Source: a virus. From it: a stretch of DNA of 32,157 nt. The translations under genes were made by a program, and so were the position numbers. This document shows positions 1 to 8,087 of the stretch, piece by piece. The stretch lies in the IMG/VR virus record IMGVR_UViG_3300035698_007401, positions 1-32,157 of that record. One strand, written 5' to 3'. The notes under the pieces were generated by a model. The model was not told where the DNA came from. It ran no database searches and saw only the letters and a list, made by a program, of their open reading frames with translations. The first letter of the stretch is position 1; every line of letters starts with the position of its first letter.

Positions 1-31
1 AAAAATAATTATGTTTTATAACCGTGCAGTG

Positions 32-41
32 ATAAATAATT
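32..41 (+). promoter_or_regulatory. late-promoter-like motif
   Basis: ATAAATAATT lies just upstream of the SD AAAGGAG of the first gene. It matches the recurrent (C/A)TAARTAnTTA motif of this window, which resembles the T4 late promoter TATAAATA. The role is inferred from recurrence and position. Confidence 0.45.
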
Positions 42-54
42 CAAAGGAGATATT

Positions 55-849
55 ATGAATAGACAAACAAAACGTGAATTGGAAGATGTATACACCGGCA
101 TCCTTACTGAAGGTGCTACCGACAAGAAAATGGTAGTAGGTAACTCTGGAACTAACAAACCTCAAGATTTGGAAGGCCCAACTACTGGAACTCAGAAAGG
201 CACTGGAGCAGAAAACACAGACGCAGACAAAGCCTCAGATGCAGAAGCTTCACTTCAGGGTGACCCTAAAGATGTAGATGATAGCAAAACGGGCGGAACA
301 CCTGTTAAGGAAAGCAAAGGAAGTAAGTTCGAAGACCTTTATAAAAAGGTTGTAGCTGAAAACTTGGACGATTCCTCAATCGAATCCGGTGGATTTGATG
401 ATGAAATGGGCGACTTCCCACCATCTGGTGAAGAAGAAGCTGACGCACAATCGTTGGAAGACGACTTGGAGCCAGAAACTCTTGGATCACTCTTCAAGCA
501 GTTCGCAGAAATCGCAGGTAAAATTGCAGATTCCTACGACGACGAAGAAGGAATTCCTGATGATGGTGAGCTTATTGATGGTGAAATGGGTCTCGAAGGT
601 GACGTTGCAGTGGAAGCTGTTCAGTCTACTCCTGCTCCTGATTCCACAGCGAAGCTTCAGAGCAAAGGTAACATGAACACCAAAGCAGTTAAAGTTGTAA
701 AACAGGCTGTATCATCCGCTTCAAGTGGACAAGAAAATGGCGGAAAACCTACAAATGCTAAAGAAACTACACTTGGCCCAAAGAAATCTATGAAAGTAGA
801 TGGATCAGGCCCGGCGGTAGATGGTAAAGATGCTTCAGCTTTTGAATAA
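55..849 (+). CDS. acidic hypothetical protein, possible head-internal protein
   Basis: This is a 264-residue, very acidic, low-complexity protein rich in D, E, G, S and T, with no family I recognise. The start follows AAAGGAG at good spacing. The N-terminus (MNRQTKRELEDVYTGILTEG) resembles the short N-termini of several other proteins here. It contains LTE before G, compatible with the (L/I)xE cleavage rule of T4-type prohead proteases. It may be a scaffold, core or internal head protein. A terminator follows directly, so it is probably a single-gene unit transcribed from the motif at 32-41. Confidence 0.6.
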   Translation: MNRQTKRELEDVYTGILTEGATDKKMVVGNSGTNKPQDLEGPTTGTQKGTGAENTDADKASDAEASLQGDPKDVDDSKTGGTPVKESKGSKFEDLYKKVVAENLDDSSIESGGFDDEMGDFPPSGEEEADAQSLEDDLEPETLGSLFKQFAEIAGKIADSYDDEEGIPDDGELIDGEMGLEGDVAVEAVQSTPAPDSTAKLQSKGNMNTKAVKVVKQAVSSASSGQENGGKPTNAKETTLGPKKSMKVDGSGPAVDGKDASAFE

Positions 850-867
850 CATTCAAAATGAAATAAA

Positions 868-901
868 TACAAAAAAAGGAAGGTTAAACCTTCCTTTTTT
901 T
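868..901 (+). terminator. rho-independent terminator
   Basis: An A-rich stretch leads into AAGGAAGG, a short TTAAA loop and CCTTCCTT, followed by a run of T. It sits 20-50 bases after the stop of the acidic protein gene and before the next promoter motif, so it separates two transcription units. Confidence 0.8.
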
Positions 902-911
902 GTGTACATCG

Positions 912-922
912 CTAAATAATTA
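912..922 (+). promoter_or_regulatory. late-promoter-like motif
   Basis: CTAAATAATTA precedes the SD GAGAGG of the nucleotidyltransferase-like gene. It is one of about a dozen such motifs placed directly before gene starts in the window. Confidence 0.45.
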
Positions 923-933
923 GAGAGGTAATT

Positions 934-1824
934 ATGACTTTTGATAAAATATACAACAATTGGTTTTTATCGGAATCCGTTCTGGACATTCCAAGAGATG
1001 GGTTAGACCCTAACGTATTTCAGTTTCCAGAAGAAGGTGCTCCGATAATTAATAATAGAATTAAACAGCAAATAATCAGAGGAGTGGAGCAGGTTCATAG
1101 CGTAATTCCAGTTCTCGATTACTTTGTAATAGGTAGCATCCTGACACCTAAGTATAACGACTTCAGTGATATTGATGTAAACTGTGAAGTGGAATCCGTT
1201 CCAAATCCAGTTGCATTAGAAAACATTGTTGGACTGTTAAAGAACATAAATGGAGCATTGGGCACAGGAACACAGCACCCCATCAACTTTTTCGTGGTGC
1301 AGGGTCAATATGATTTGACCAAAACAGAAGCGGCTTACGATATAGCTAATGATAGATGGATCAAAGAACCAGAAACCAACTCATTCAACGTTAAGAAGTT
1401 CATGGGTACCCTTAGAAGTGAGTTTAGTACAATCGATTTGGCTACTGCCGAATTGAGAAGAGACCTGATCGATCTGAAGGAACTTGAAAATTTGAGTGAT
1501 ACCGACATCGGAAACATTGAACACGAGATTAAAATCACATTATCTAATATTGAAGATGACGTGAGTAAGATAATCAAAATGTACGATAATGCCAAAATAT
1601 TAAGGAAAAAGGCTTTTGAGACGGATATGTCACCGAAGGAAATTAGAAAGTTTGGTGCTAAAAATAATCTACCAGAAAATGTTCTATATAAAATGCTTGA
1701 ACGATATTACTATAAGGATTTAGTGGTAAAACTTAAAGAGCTTATGAAAGATGACGAGGAACTTGAGCAAGATGACATACCAGCAATTAAGAAATCATTC
1801 AAGGATTTTCTGGATAAAATTTAG
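934..1824 (+). CDS. nucleotidyltransferase-fold protein
   Basis: A 296-residue protein. Residues 65-82 (VIGSILTPKYNDFSDIDV) fit the pol-beta superfamily nucleotidyltransferase signature hG[GS]...DhDh, with G67-S68 and the carboxylates D79 and D81. The C-terminal half is helical and charged. The substrate cannot be read from sequence. Such folds transfer NMP to nucleic acid, protein or small molecules. The N-terminus MTFDKIYNNWFLSES is of the short, possibly capsid-targeting type seen on other proteins here. The SD GAGAGG supports the start. The next gene begins 8 bases after the stop, suggesting an operon with the following two genes. Confidence 0.6.
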   Translation: MTFDKIYNNWFLSESVLDIPRDGLDPNVFQFPEEGAPIINNRIKQQIIRGVEQVHSVIPVLDYFVIGSILTPKYNDFSDIDVNCEVESVPNPVALENIVGLLKNINGALGTGTQHPINFFVVQGQYDLTKTEAAYDIANDRWIKEPETNSFNVKKFMGTLRSEFSTIDLATAELRRDLIDLKELENLSDTDIGNIEHEIKITLSNIEDDVSKIIKMYDNAKILRKKAFETDMSPKEIRKFGAKNNLPENVLYKMLERYYYKDLVVKLKELMKDDEELEQDDIPAIKKSFKDFLDKI

Positions 1825-1832
1825 GAGATAAC

Positions 1833-2477
1833 ATGTATCAGATACACGGCGAGACTAAATGGGGACGAAGAGATGATCTCGGACTTCTTTCAGAATCCGA
1901 ATATAAAGAGTTTATAAACGACCCTATTTGTGGTTATTCGTTCATCGAGGTTGTAAAGGATAATGGTCAACATTCCAAGTTAATGTTAACAGGCGAAGGT
2001 TATGAAGTTGTCTACCGAGGAGTATATGATGCAACCGAAAGGGCTACGTTTCTCGACTACATCGAAGAAAAACGCAAAAAAACCCCAAAAGACCCCAAGC
2101 TCGCTCAACACGACAAAGCCGATAAAGGTGGAGCCAAAGACCCACATTATCTCAAAGCGGCTCGTGGAACTGATAGAAAGGATCAAAATTATATTCCACT
2201 CTACAAAAGAATAGAACATAGAGGAAACATGCCAACCGCTGAAGCCGTCCTAAAAAACGCCAAACAAGCATCTTCGGGTATCTGGAAACTTAGCAAAAGA
2301 CAGGTGATGGAAATCGGTGGAAAATATAAATTTAACATTCCAAATGCTAAGGAAAAGACAAAACATCTAGGATCGACTGGAATACTTATGTGGAGAAAGG
2401 ATTCAAAAAACTACTATTTAGTTAAATTTAGCAAGCACAGAATGAAAAGAAATAGGATACAGCATGAGTTGTTTTGA
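1833..2477 (+). CDS. hypothetical protein
   Basis: A 214-residue protein, basic in its middle and C-terminal parts, with no recognised family. SD TAGGAG supports the start. Its stop lies inside the start region of the gp14-like gene (14-base overlap), so the two are translationally coupled. By position it may be a structural or head-completion factor, but nothing in the sequence proves that. Confidence 0.6.
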   Translation: MYQIHGETKWGRRDDLGLLSESEYKEFINDPICGYSFIEVVKDNGQHSKLMLTGEGYEVVYRGVYDATERATFLDYIEEKRKKTPKDPKLAQHDKADKGGAKDPHYLKAARGTDRKDQNYIPLYKRIEHRGNMPTAEAVLKNAKQASSGIWKLSKRQVMEIGGKYKFNIPNAKEKTKHLGSTGILMWRKDSKNYYLVKFSKHRMKRNRIQHELF

Positions 2478-3780
2478 TGAAATAGAAAAGTTTAGGGAAG
2501 AACATCGGATTCTAAAAAAGGACACAACCATTGGTGCCCGTGCCATGTACTCTAACTTGTGGAATGAATACATCAACAGATTTGGTGTGATGACCACGTA
2601 TTATGTCCACGGTTATGACGTGCAGACACAGGACGACTTTATCTACGGGGAAGACCCAACCGCACCATTCGAGGGGCCAGTTGAAGTTAACATGATGGTT
2701 GATTACCAACTAGACTCGCTGATGCTTTCGAAGTTTGGACTCGAAAATTTATCAGATTTAACAGCAATTGTCTCTATTGGCGACTACCAAAACCGCTTTG
2801 GGATAGGAGCAGAACCAAAACCCGGAGATGTTTTAGAACTTACCGAGGCTGGATGGCTAGCTTCCGAAATGCCTGTGTATGATGATGCACCTGAACACTT
2901 TAATATCATTGGTGACATTGCTACACTTAACATTAATACCGTAGATGTGTCGGTTAGTGCAACATCGCTGGCTCCTGTTAAAGGTGCAGTGAGTGAATCA
3001 ACTCTATCATACATGACCCCAATGTTTACTACAACAGAAACGATTACTGGTAACACTTATGAAATAGAAAACGACCTTTTAAGTATAACAGAGTCGGCTT
3101 CTACTGGATATTACCTACAAATTCCAAATGTGACAGAGACCTACTTTGTTCCTCTGTACACTTTAATAGAAACAATTTCAACTCCGGGAGTTGATACATT
3201 GTATTTCGATTATGATGTTGTTGATCTAAATGGTGCCAATATTATATCTGGTGGATACTTCCCATTCGAGTATCAGAGCGACCCATTACTCATGCCCGTG
3301 TACACACACGCAACGAGTGGAGAACCATCACCTATCGTAATCAAGGAAGCAGACAATCTTGAATACTTGGAAATGAATACAGCCGATCTTCTTTGTAAGT
3401 ATCGTGATCCAGAATATGTTGCAACTATTAAAGTTGAACTCAGTGGTCTCTACGGTGCCAAATACATCAGATACCCACAGTTGTTCGAGGTTACAGAGGT
3501 AAAGTACCAAGACTTCTCACAACCGGGTGTAAACTTCGCACAAGGGCATTACGTCTGGGTTCTACATGCTAAGAGGTTTGACTACTCCTTCGAGCCTAAT
3601 GCACCCTCTGAGGGGCCAGTGGAGCGTGTTTATGATAATACCTTCTTCGGAACACTATCAACTCAAGGTAATACCCCAACAGAGCCTAAAGTCTACGACG
3701 AGAACGTGGACGATGCGGGTGATGAGGTGTGGGATTATACAGAAAAAGGGACTGATACCAGTCCCTATGGATATTACTAA
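2464..3780 (+). CDS. 14: T4 gp14-like neck protein
   Basis: A 438-residue protein resembling the T4 neck protein gp14 at both ends. Near residues 43-64 it has YYVHGYDVQTQDDFIYGED (T4: a YYVPREY...DLIFGED pattern), followed by SKFGLE and EPKPGDVLEL (T4: SKFGME, DPKEGDL). Near residues 340-375 it has LFEVTEVKY ... QGHYVWVLHAKRFDY, matching the T4 LFEINWVEP ... KFIYSGEE region. gp14 joins the DNA-filled head to the tail. T4 gp14 is about 256 residues; here residues ~125-330 form an extra, mostly beta-like domain. The SD is AGGATA within the preceding gene. I recognised the match from memory and did not align it by computer. Confidence 0.6.
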   Translation: MSCFDEIEKFREEHRILKKDTTIGARAMYSNLWNEYINRFGVMTTYYVHGYDVQTQDDFIYGEDPTAPFEGPVEVNMMVDYQLDSLMLSKFGLENLSDLTAIVSIGDYQNRFGIGAEPKPGDVLELTEAGWLASEMPVYDDAPEHFNIIGDIATLNINTVDVSVSATSLAPVKGAVSESTLSYMTPMFTTTETITGNTYEIENDLLSITESASTGYYLQIPNVTETYFVPLYTLIETISTPGVDTLYFDYDVVDLNGANIISGGYFPFEYQSDPLLMPVYTHATSGEPSPIVIKEADNLEYLEMNTADLLCKYRDPEYVATIKVELSGLYGAKYIRYPQLFEVTEVKYQDFSQPGVNFAQGHYVWVLHAKRFDYSFEPNAPSEGPVERVYDNTFFGTLSTQGNTPTEPKVYDENVDDAGDEVWDYTEKGTDTSPYGYY

Positions 3781-3794
3781 TATTGTAATAACTG

Positions 3795-3986
3795 TTAATA
3801 GATTCGTGTTCGTTCCGTTACCTCATCTATATATCTTATAAGATGATGTCTTCTGAGGGATACACTTACACCTAATTCCTTGGATTTCAATTCGATCATC
3901 GTTAAACCATCGACCAATGCTCCCCAACGTTTTAGTGTATATAAATCCATCTTATCGAGTGCTTCTTTTATTTCGGCCTTTTTCAT
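3795..3986 (-). CDS. small hypothetical protein
   Basis: A 63-residue basic helical protein converging with the gp14-like gene; only 14 bases separate the two stops. The start (MKKAEIKEALDKMDLYTLKRW) is preceded on the minus strand by an AAAGGGT-type SD. It contains an R-H-H-L-I-R-Y segment typical of small DNA-binding or helical phage proteins, but no family is recognised. It is the last gene of the leftward block. Confidence 0.5.
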   Translation of the reverse strand: MKKAEIKEALDKMDLYTLKRWGALVDGLTMIELKSKELGVSVSLRRHHLIRYIDEVTERTRIY

Positions 3987-3987
3987 A

Positions 3988-4473
3988 TTAACCCTTTCTT
4001 ATGTTTTGTTGTACGAATGAATTAAAGACACCATGCAGATGGGCTGTCAGTGACACTCCATCTGGTCGATGACTCAAATGTTTTTCTAAATTTGTATTAA
4101 GCATCTTAATGCTCTGGTCTAGTAACTCGAATGTTTCTGCCAAGTCTTCAATGGTTTTATCGCTCTTTTCACATTCAAGTCTAATTGAGTACTTAAGTGC
4201 TTCTGTGAATGTATCCATGAGAGCCTTATAGGTTGGTCGTCTATCATTAAAGGTTCCGTTCATTACGCCACTATCATAGTCCTTATAATAGATTCCACCT
4301 TCGTGGTGTGACCAGAACGCCTGACTCTTATTATAGAAGCTATCATCTCCAGCCTGTTCTTCTTTAGTTGGAATGTTAATAGATGTCGCCTTGACACTCT
4401 TGAAGTGTTTGTCTAACTTCTTTTGTGTCTCTTCATCTATTTCACGATTATCCTGATTTGGATTGTTCATCAT
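3988..4473 (-). CDS. hypothetical protein
   Basis: A 161-residue helical, charged protein with no recognised motif. The start overlaps the end of the upstream membrane-protein gene by 26 bases and the stop abuts the next gene, so it belongs to the leftward operon. Residues ~85-140 look coiled-coil-like. Confidence 0.55.
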   Translation of the reverse strand: MMNNPNQDNREIDEETQKKLDKHFKSVKATSINIPTKEEQAGDDSFYNKSQAFWSHHEGGIYYKDYDSGVMNGTFNDRRPTYKALMDTFTEALKYSIRLECEKSDKTIEDLAETFELLDQSIKMLNTNLEKHLSHRPDGVSLTAHLHGVFNSFVQQNIRKG

Positions 4474-4918
4474 CTGGTACTTCCTCCAAAGATTCTAGTT
4501 CATCTGTTACGTTTTCTTCTGGTGCTACTTCTAATACGAACGGTGTACTTGTTCTTGTTGTAGCAAAACTGATAATAACATTATTTTCATTATTACAACC
4601 ATTACAATCAAACTTATTTTCCTCATTAAGCTTAATTGGTATAAGATTGATCTCCTTACAATACTCACATTCGAGTGCGACACTTTGATGAGCATTTAAT
4701 TCTGCAAGCTTGGATGCCTCTTTAAATACATCTGCTTCACTTACTAATGCCTTGGCTCTGAGATTCCTATTTAAAGGCTCCCCGATAACCTGTATCAGTG
4801 CAACCGAAATAAAGAATACTCCAATTGCTATGTCTGGATTTATAAAGAATGCACCTAATGCAAATAACCCTGATATAATCGATGTCATGATAATTGACAC
4901 CCATATTAATGACTTCAT
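4448..4918 (-). CDS. membrane protein with zinc-binding cysteines
   Basis: A 156-residue protein with two N-terminal hydrophobic segments (roughly residues 4-24 and 31-48). A soluble domain follows with a CEYC pair and a CNGC pair about 25 residues apart, which fits a zinc ribbon. The N-terminus has no cleavable signal peptide pattern, so it is probably anchored in the inner membrane. The minus-strand SD is GAAGGG. The function is unknown. It overlaps both neighbours, indicating operon organisation. Confidence 0.6.
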   Translation of the reverse strand: MKSLIWVSIIMTSIISGLFALGAFFINPDIAIGVFFISVALIQVIGEPLNRNLRAKALVSEADVFKEASKLAELNAHQSVALECEYCKEINLIPIKLNEENKFDCNGCNNENNVIISFATTRTSTPFVLEVAPEENVTDELESLEEVPDDEQSKSG

Positions 4919-5364
4919 ATTGATAACCCTTCTATTTTTGTTATGACCCCGCCAAAGTCTTTTCGTAAACGGTATAACTCTTCAAGAGCATCGTTTACGA
5001 TTTTCTGTTTTGCGGGTGTTAGTGTTGGCATATCTTTAGCCATTTCCATGGTACATGATACTGATTCCATTTTTAAAAATATATCAACCAATTCACCAAA
5101 TAAACTCTCAAAGGGGTATAGCATCTGTTCTGGAGCCTTAAGCTCTATATCACTTTGACCCATTGTAATATCTGGGTTTCTAAGCCGAAGAGGTGGTGCT
5201 TTCAATACAGTAGCAGGAGTGTATTTATTTTTCGATGCACCCTGCACTGAACCAATTGCATTAGTTCCACCATAATTAGCGTATGATTCATTGATTGATT
5301 CATCAATGGATTCATCTAAATAATCCTTTAGAGATTTATTTTCGCTATTATTCGGTAATTTCAT
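4915..5364 (-). CDS. hypothetical protein
   Basis: A 149-residue protein with a low-complexity N-terminus (DYLDESIDESINESY) and a helical C-terminal half ending in ALEELYRLRKDFG. No family is recognised. Its start overlaps the end of the zinc-ribbon gene by 17 bases and its stop overlaps the next start by 4 bases, so it is tightly coupled in the leftward operon. Confidence 0.55.
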   Translation of the reverse strand: MKLPNNSENKSLKDYLDESIDESINESYANYGGTNAIGSVQGASKNKYTPATVLKAPPLRLRNPDITMGQSDIELKAPEQMLYPFESLFGELVDIFLKMESVSCTMEMAKDMPTLTPAKQKIVNDALEELYRLRKDFGGVITKIEGLSI

Positions 5365-5521
5365 CTAATTCCTCTTCCACACGAACTAGTCTTCCACACT
5401 TTGGACACGTCCAACGACATTCGTACAAAATACCCTCACGGGTTTCCATTTCACTTTCTTTCCCATTTACCTGTGAGTTACAGTGTGGGCATCCAATAGG
5501 TCTATTTTCGATATTTCTCAT
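5348..5521 (-). CDS. small zinc-ribbon protein
   Basis: A 57-residue ORF read from ATG at 5521. Two cysteine pairs, CPHC (residues 11-14) and CPKC (residues 39-42), make a zinc-ribbon fold likely. It fills the gap between two clear genes and overlaps the downstream start by 17 bases. Such proteins are common in phage operons, with roles in transcription or nucleic-acid binding. The target is unknown. Confidence 0.6.
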   Translation of the reverse strand: MRNIENRPIGCPHCNSQVNGKESEMETREGILYECRWTCPKCGRLVRVEEELDEITE

Positions 5522-5529
5522 TATATTCC

Positions 5530-5928
5530 TTAGTCAGTCAATGCTGTACTTTTATTTTCCTTCTTGTCGTCGTCTTCAGAGTCCTCATCGGATTCTTTAT
5601 CAGATTCTTCGTGCTCTTTAGCTTCATCCTCATCGGTTTCGGCTTCTTCGTGCTTATCATGTTCTTCTTCTGTTTCACCATCTTGATGAGGCTCAACGGC
5701 TGGAACTGGCATTTCGGGTTGAATTTCACCTTCAATAGCACCCAACATATCTTTACATACATCTGTTGGAATATGAATTTCAATTCCAGAATCCATGTGC
5801 AATACTATCTTAGTCGAGGTCGGTTGTGCATCAGAGGCATCTATTGCTCCAAAGTTTCCAACTCCATCGTCTGTGTCAGGTGCTACGCCATTCATCAAGC
5901 CCTCAATCAGTTTGTTAAATTTTTTCAT
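5530..5928 (-). CDS. acidic hypothetical protein
   Basis: A 132-residue protein. The N-terminus MKKFNKLIEGLMNG is like the short putative capsid-targeting N-termini in this window (LIE before G). A middle domain carries the GIEIHIPTDVCKDMLG segment. The C-terminal ~45 residues are almost only E, D, K, S and H. The minus-strand SD AGGAG and the late-promoter-like motif at 5942-5952 precede it, so it is probably expressed late on its own. Function unknown. Confidence 0.6.
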   Translation of the reverse strand: MKKFNKLIEGLMNGVAPDTDDGVGNFGAIDASDAQPTSTKIVLHMDSGIEIHIPTDVCKDMLGAIEGEIQPEMPVPAVEPHQDGETEEEHDKHEEAETDEDEAKEHEESDKESDEDSEDDDKKENKSTALTD

Positions 5929-5940
5929 TTTATTCTCCTT

Positions 5941-6801
5941 TTAAGTATTTAGTAGCAAGTCTTCCCATTTCCACTTATAATCTAAAATATAATCAATGTT
6001 ATTTAGACGAGCTAACATCATAAACTTATTAAAATCTCGCTCTGGTTTTTTGTTAATTTGAGATTCATACACAGGAACTTCCTCTGGATATTCCAAATAG
6101 CCAAGCGTTAAATCCATTAATTTGCGGTTTTTGTGTAATAGTTTTCGTTGATTTAGGTTTAACTGATCAAATGGGTGATCACTATCAACAAGTTTTTTGG
6201 ATTTAACTTTACCAAACCCCTTTAATCCTACAATATTATCTGATTTATCACCAAGAACCATCTTATATAGTAGGAATCTATTGGTGGACACACCCATCGT
6301 TTCTTCGAAATTCTGGAGCGTAATCTTTTTCCTTTTACGAAGATCGTAATAATCCACGTTCTCGTTTACTAGTTGTAATAAATCCTGATCAAACGACCCA
6401 ATAACAATCCGATCATTAGCATTATGAGCGATCCACGCAATGACATCATCTGCTTCCATAACGTTGGGGTGAACGTTCCGTATGCCTAATTGCTCGACCA
6501 GTGATTCGATAATATCACACTGTGAATAAAAATTCTCACGCTCAATTGGGTCTGATTTACGGTTTGCCTTGTACGATTCGTTGAGTTTTCTAAAGTTTTT
6601 AAAGTCCCCATTGAGTTTCTTATCCCAACAGATTATAATCTCATCTGGATAGAGAATATCATAAAGCTTGTATAGTTTCTTCATGAAGATATCAATGGGT
6701 TGGACATTCAGGCCATTCCTATTTTCCATTGTTTTGTTATTTGTATTACCTATATGTAGACACATATGGGCGAGATTATTGCCATCTATTACTAAAATCA
6801 T
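5941..6801 (-). CDS. rnh: T4 RNase H-like 5'-3' exonuclease / flap endonuclease
   Basis: A 286-residue enzyme of the FEN/T4 RNase H family, which removes RNA primers and flaps during lagging-strand synthesis. The chosen start is ATG at 6801 (MILVIDGNNLAH), because it follows AAGGA and forms an ATGA overlap with the upstream stop; a GTG 11 codons earlier is less likely. Visible metal-binding acidic motifs are IDGNN, EADDVIAW and GSFDQDLLQL. They are followed by the helix-3-turn-helix region GDKSDNIVGLKGFGKVKSKK. The length is close to T4 RNase H (about 305). Confidence 0.85.
   Translation of the reverse strand: MILVIDGNNLAHMCLHIGNTNNKTMENRNGLNVQPIDIFMKKLYKLYDILYPDEIIICWDKKLNGDFKNFRKLNESYKANRKSDPIERENFYSQCDIIESLVEQLGIRNVHPNVMEADDVIAWIAHNANDRIVIGSFDQDLLQLVNENVDYYDLRKRKKITLQNFEETMGVSTNRFLLYKMVLGDKSDNIVGLKGFGKVKSKKLVDSDHPFDQLNLNQRKLLHKNRKLMDLTLGYLEYPEEVPVYESQINKKPERDFNKFMMLARLNNIDYILDYKWKWEDLLLNT
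5942..5952 (-). promoter_or_regulatory. late-promoter-like motif
   Basis: Read on the minus strand this is CTAAATACTTA followed by AAAAGGAG and the ATG at 5928. It lies inside the last codons of the RNase H gene. It is the minus-strand match to the motif found before many plus-strand genes. Confidence 0.5.
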
Positions 6802-7100
6802 TCTGATTTTTCCTTGGTATGTTGTCCGAGACACACCTTGTATACCGCAGGGGGTAGAGTCTCCACAAACTCAAAATAGCACTTTTCAAATGCCAGTTTG
6901 ACTTCATCATTAGTCATTTCAACTTTGATGCCTTCTGGGTATTGAGATAAAACTTTAATGCTATCATTGGATAGCTCTTGCATGTATAATAGAAAACACC
7001 CCTTATTTTCTCCATTCGCAACAAAGTACATTCCCCTCTTAACGAAGTATCCTTTACTTGTTATACGCTCTTTTTTCTTCCGTTTTCTATTCTTAAACAT
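6798..7100 (-). CDS. small basic hypothetical protein
   Basis: A 100-residue protein with a very basic start (MFKNRKRKKKERITSKG), then a small beta-rich domain. No family is recognised. Its stop overlaps the RNase H start as ATGA, so the two are translationally coupled. A role in the same replication step is possible but unproven. Confidence 0.55.
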   Translation of the reverse strand: MFKNRKRKKKERITSKGYFVKRGMYFVANGENKGCFLLYMQELSNDSIKVLSQYPEGIKVEMTNDEVKLAFEKCYFEFVETLPPAVYKVCLGQHTKEKSE

Positions 7101-7148
7101 AAAAACATCCTAACCTTATTTAGATGAAATGTCAATAACAAAATAATG

Positions 7149-7658
7149 CTAACCCGCCAAAACGTCTCTTACGTCCATAATAGCGAAGCCTAGAAGGTTC
7201 TGACCGTTCCAATTGGTCGGATCGCCGATTTCTGGATTACCCTCATCCATACCGATCCCCCACACTTTATCAAATGCGGATGCCTCAACTAAAATTTTAT
7301 CACCAGTTTTGAGAAGGAGCCTTAATAAATCGGGGTTCTGTCTGAATTTAGCCATATTTCCTCTTACAACGATCTGATACTTAACCTCATCCCACTGTTC
7401 GAAGTCGAAATTCTTTATCTGACGACCAACTGCTTTGTTTTCTCGTGGATCATTTGATTCTAAGATTGATGTTAGAGCAATACCATCATCAAATAGCCTA
7501 GCCTTCTCAGCCATCATGTATTGTTCGCATGTTTGATATGTGATACCACCGAGCACAAATTGAGAATCAGCCCACTGGCTACAAAATCCACCCCAAAAAT
7601 AATGATAATCGAAATTCTCACCATTATCTGACCTCTTTACTAATTCCTTTACATTCAT
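7149..7658 (-). CDS. NADAR-family (YbiA-like) protein
   Basis: A 169-residue, full-length NADAR (DUF1768) protein. Diagnostic blocks are YHYFWGGFCSQWADS, CEQYMMAEKARLFDD, GRQIKNFDFEQW, MAKFRQNPDLLRLLLKTGD and LVEASAFDKVWGIGMDEG. Family members are N-glycosidases; some act on riboflavin intermediates and some remove ADP-ribose from guanine bases modified by DarT2-type toxins. In a phage, a role in undoing host ADP-ribosylation defence is an attractive inference. It is the first gene of the leftward block, and the 180-base gap to 7841 is a divergent promoter region. Confidence 0.85.
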   Translation of the reverse strand: MNVKELVKRSDNGENFDYHYFWGGFCSQWADSQFVLGGITYQTCEQYMMAEKARLFDDGIALTSILESNDPRENKAVGRQIKNFDFEQWDEVKYQIVVRGNMAKFRQNPDLLRLLLKTGDKILVEASAFDKVWGIGMDEGNPEIGDPTNWNGQNLLGFAIMDVRDVLAG

Positions 7659-7734
7659 AGTACATCCTTATAATTAAAATACTCATCTACACATACTAAT
7701 GTAACATGAACTACCCAAATTTACAATGATTTTG

Positions 7735-7763
7735 TTGACTTTATTGCACTTTTGTCTAAATAT
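7735..7763 (+). promoter_or_regulatory. candidate sigma70-type promoter and late-like motif
   Basis: TTGACT (7735-7740) is followed after 16-17 bases by TAAATA/AAATAT. The same place holds CTAAATATTCA, a near match to the late motif. It lies in the divergent gap upstream of the gene at 7841. Confidence 0.4.
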
Positions 7764-7805
7764 TCATGAAGAGGATTAATTATTTGCTTTTTTATGTTTA
7801 CTTTA

Positions 7806-7828
7806 TGGTATAATTCAATAAATAATTA
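7806..7828 (+). promoter_or_regulatory. extended -10 promoter and late-like motif
   Basis: TGG-TATAAT (7806-7814) is a consensus extended -10 box. ATAAATAATTA (7818-7828) right after it matches the late motif and precedes the SD AAAGGAG. The gene at 7841 and its operon could be read early and late. Confidence 0.5.
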
Positions 7829-7840
7829 AAGGAGATACCT

Positions 7841-8086
7841 ATGACAAAAAAATTTGATAAATTATATGAGAGTATTAGACAGAACCATCGGAGTTACAAT
7901 GACGAAATAGAGTGGGAATTATATAAGGTTATAGAAGACTTTGATGAATCGAGACTGATCGAGCTTCGAGGAAATGATGATAAATACGAATATTCCAAGA
8001 AGGCACTTGAGCATAAACCATATGGCACTGGCCGTTATAGTAACGAAACGGAAATGGAAAGTATAGGATCGATGGAGGGTTTCTAA
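7841..8086 (+). CDS. small hypothetical protein
   Basis: An 81-residue charged protein. The start is supported by AAAGGAG. Its N-terminus MTKKFDKLYESIRQN matches the [KR]-[FL]-x-x-[LI]-Y pattern shared with other genes here. It has no recognised domain. It is the first gene of the operon that leads to the tRNA nucleotidyltransferase. Confidence 0.55.
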   Translation: MTKKFDKLYESIRQNHRSYNDEIEWELYKVIEDFDESRLIELRGNDDKYEYSKKALEHKPYGTGRYSNETEMESIGSMEGF

Positions 8087-8087
8087 C

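Noticed and set aside
3741-3768. GGGACT/AGTCCC hairpin at the end of the gp14-like gene as a terminator
   Set aside because: It lies inside the coding region and is not followed by a T run.
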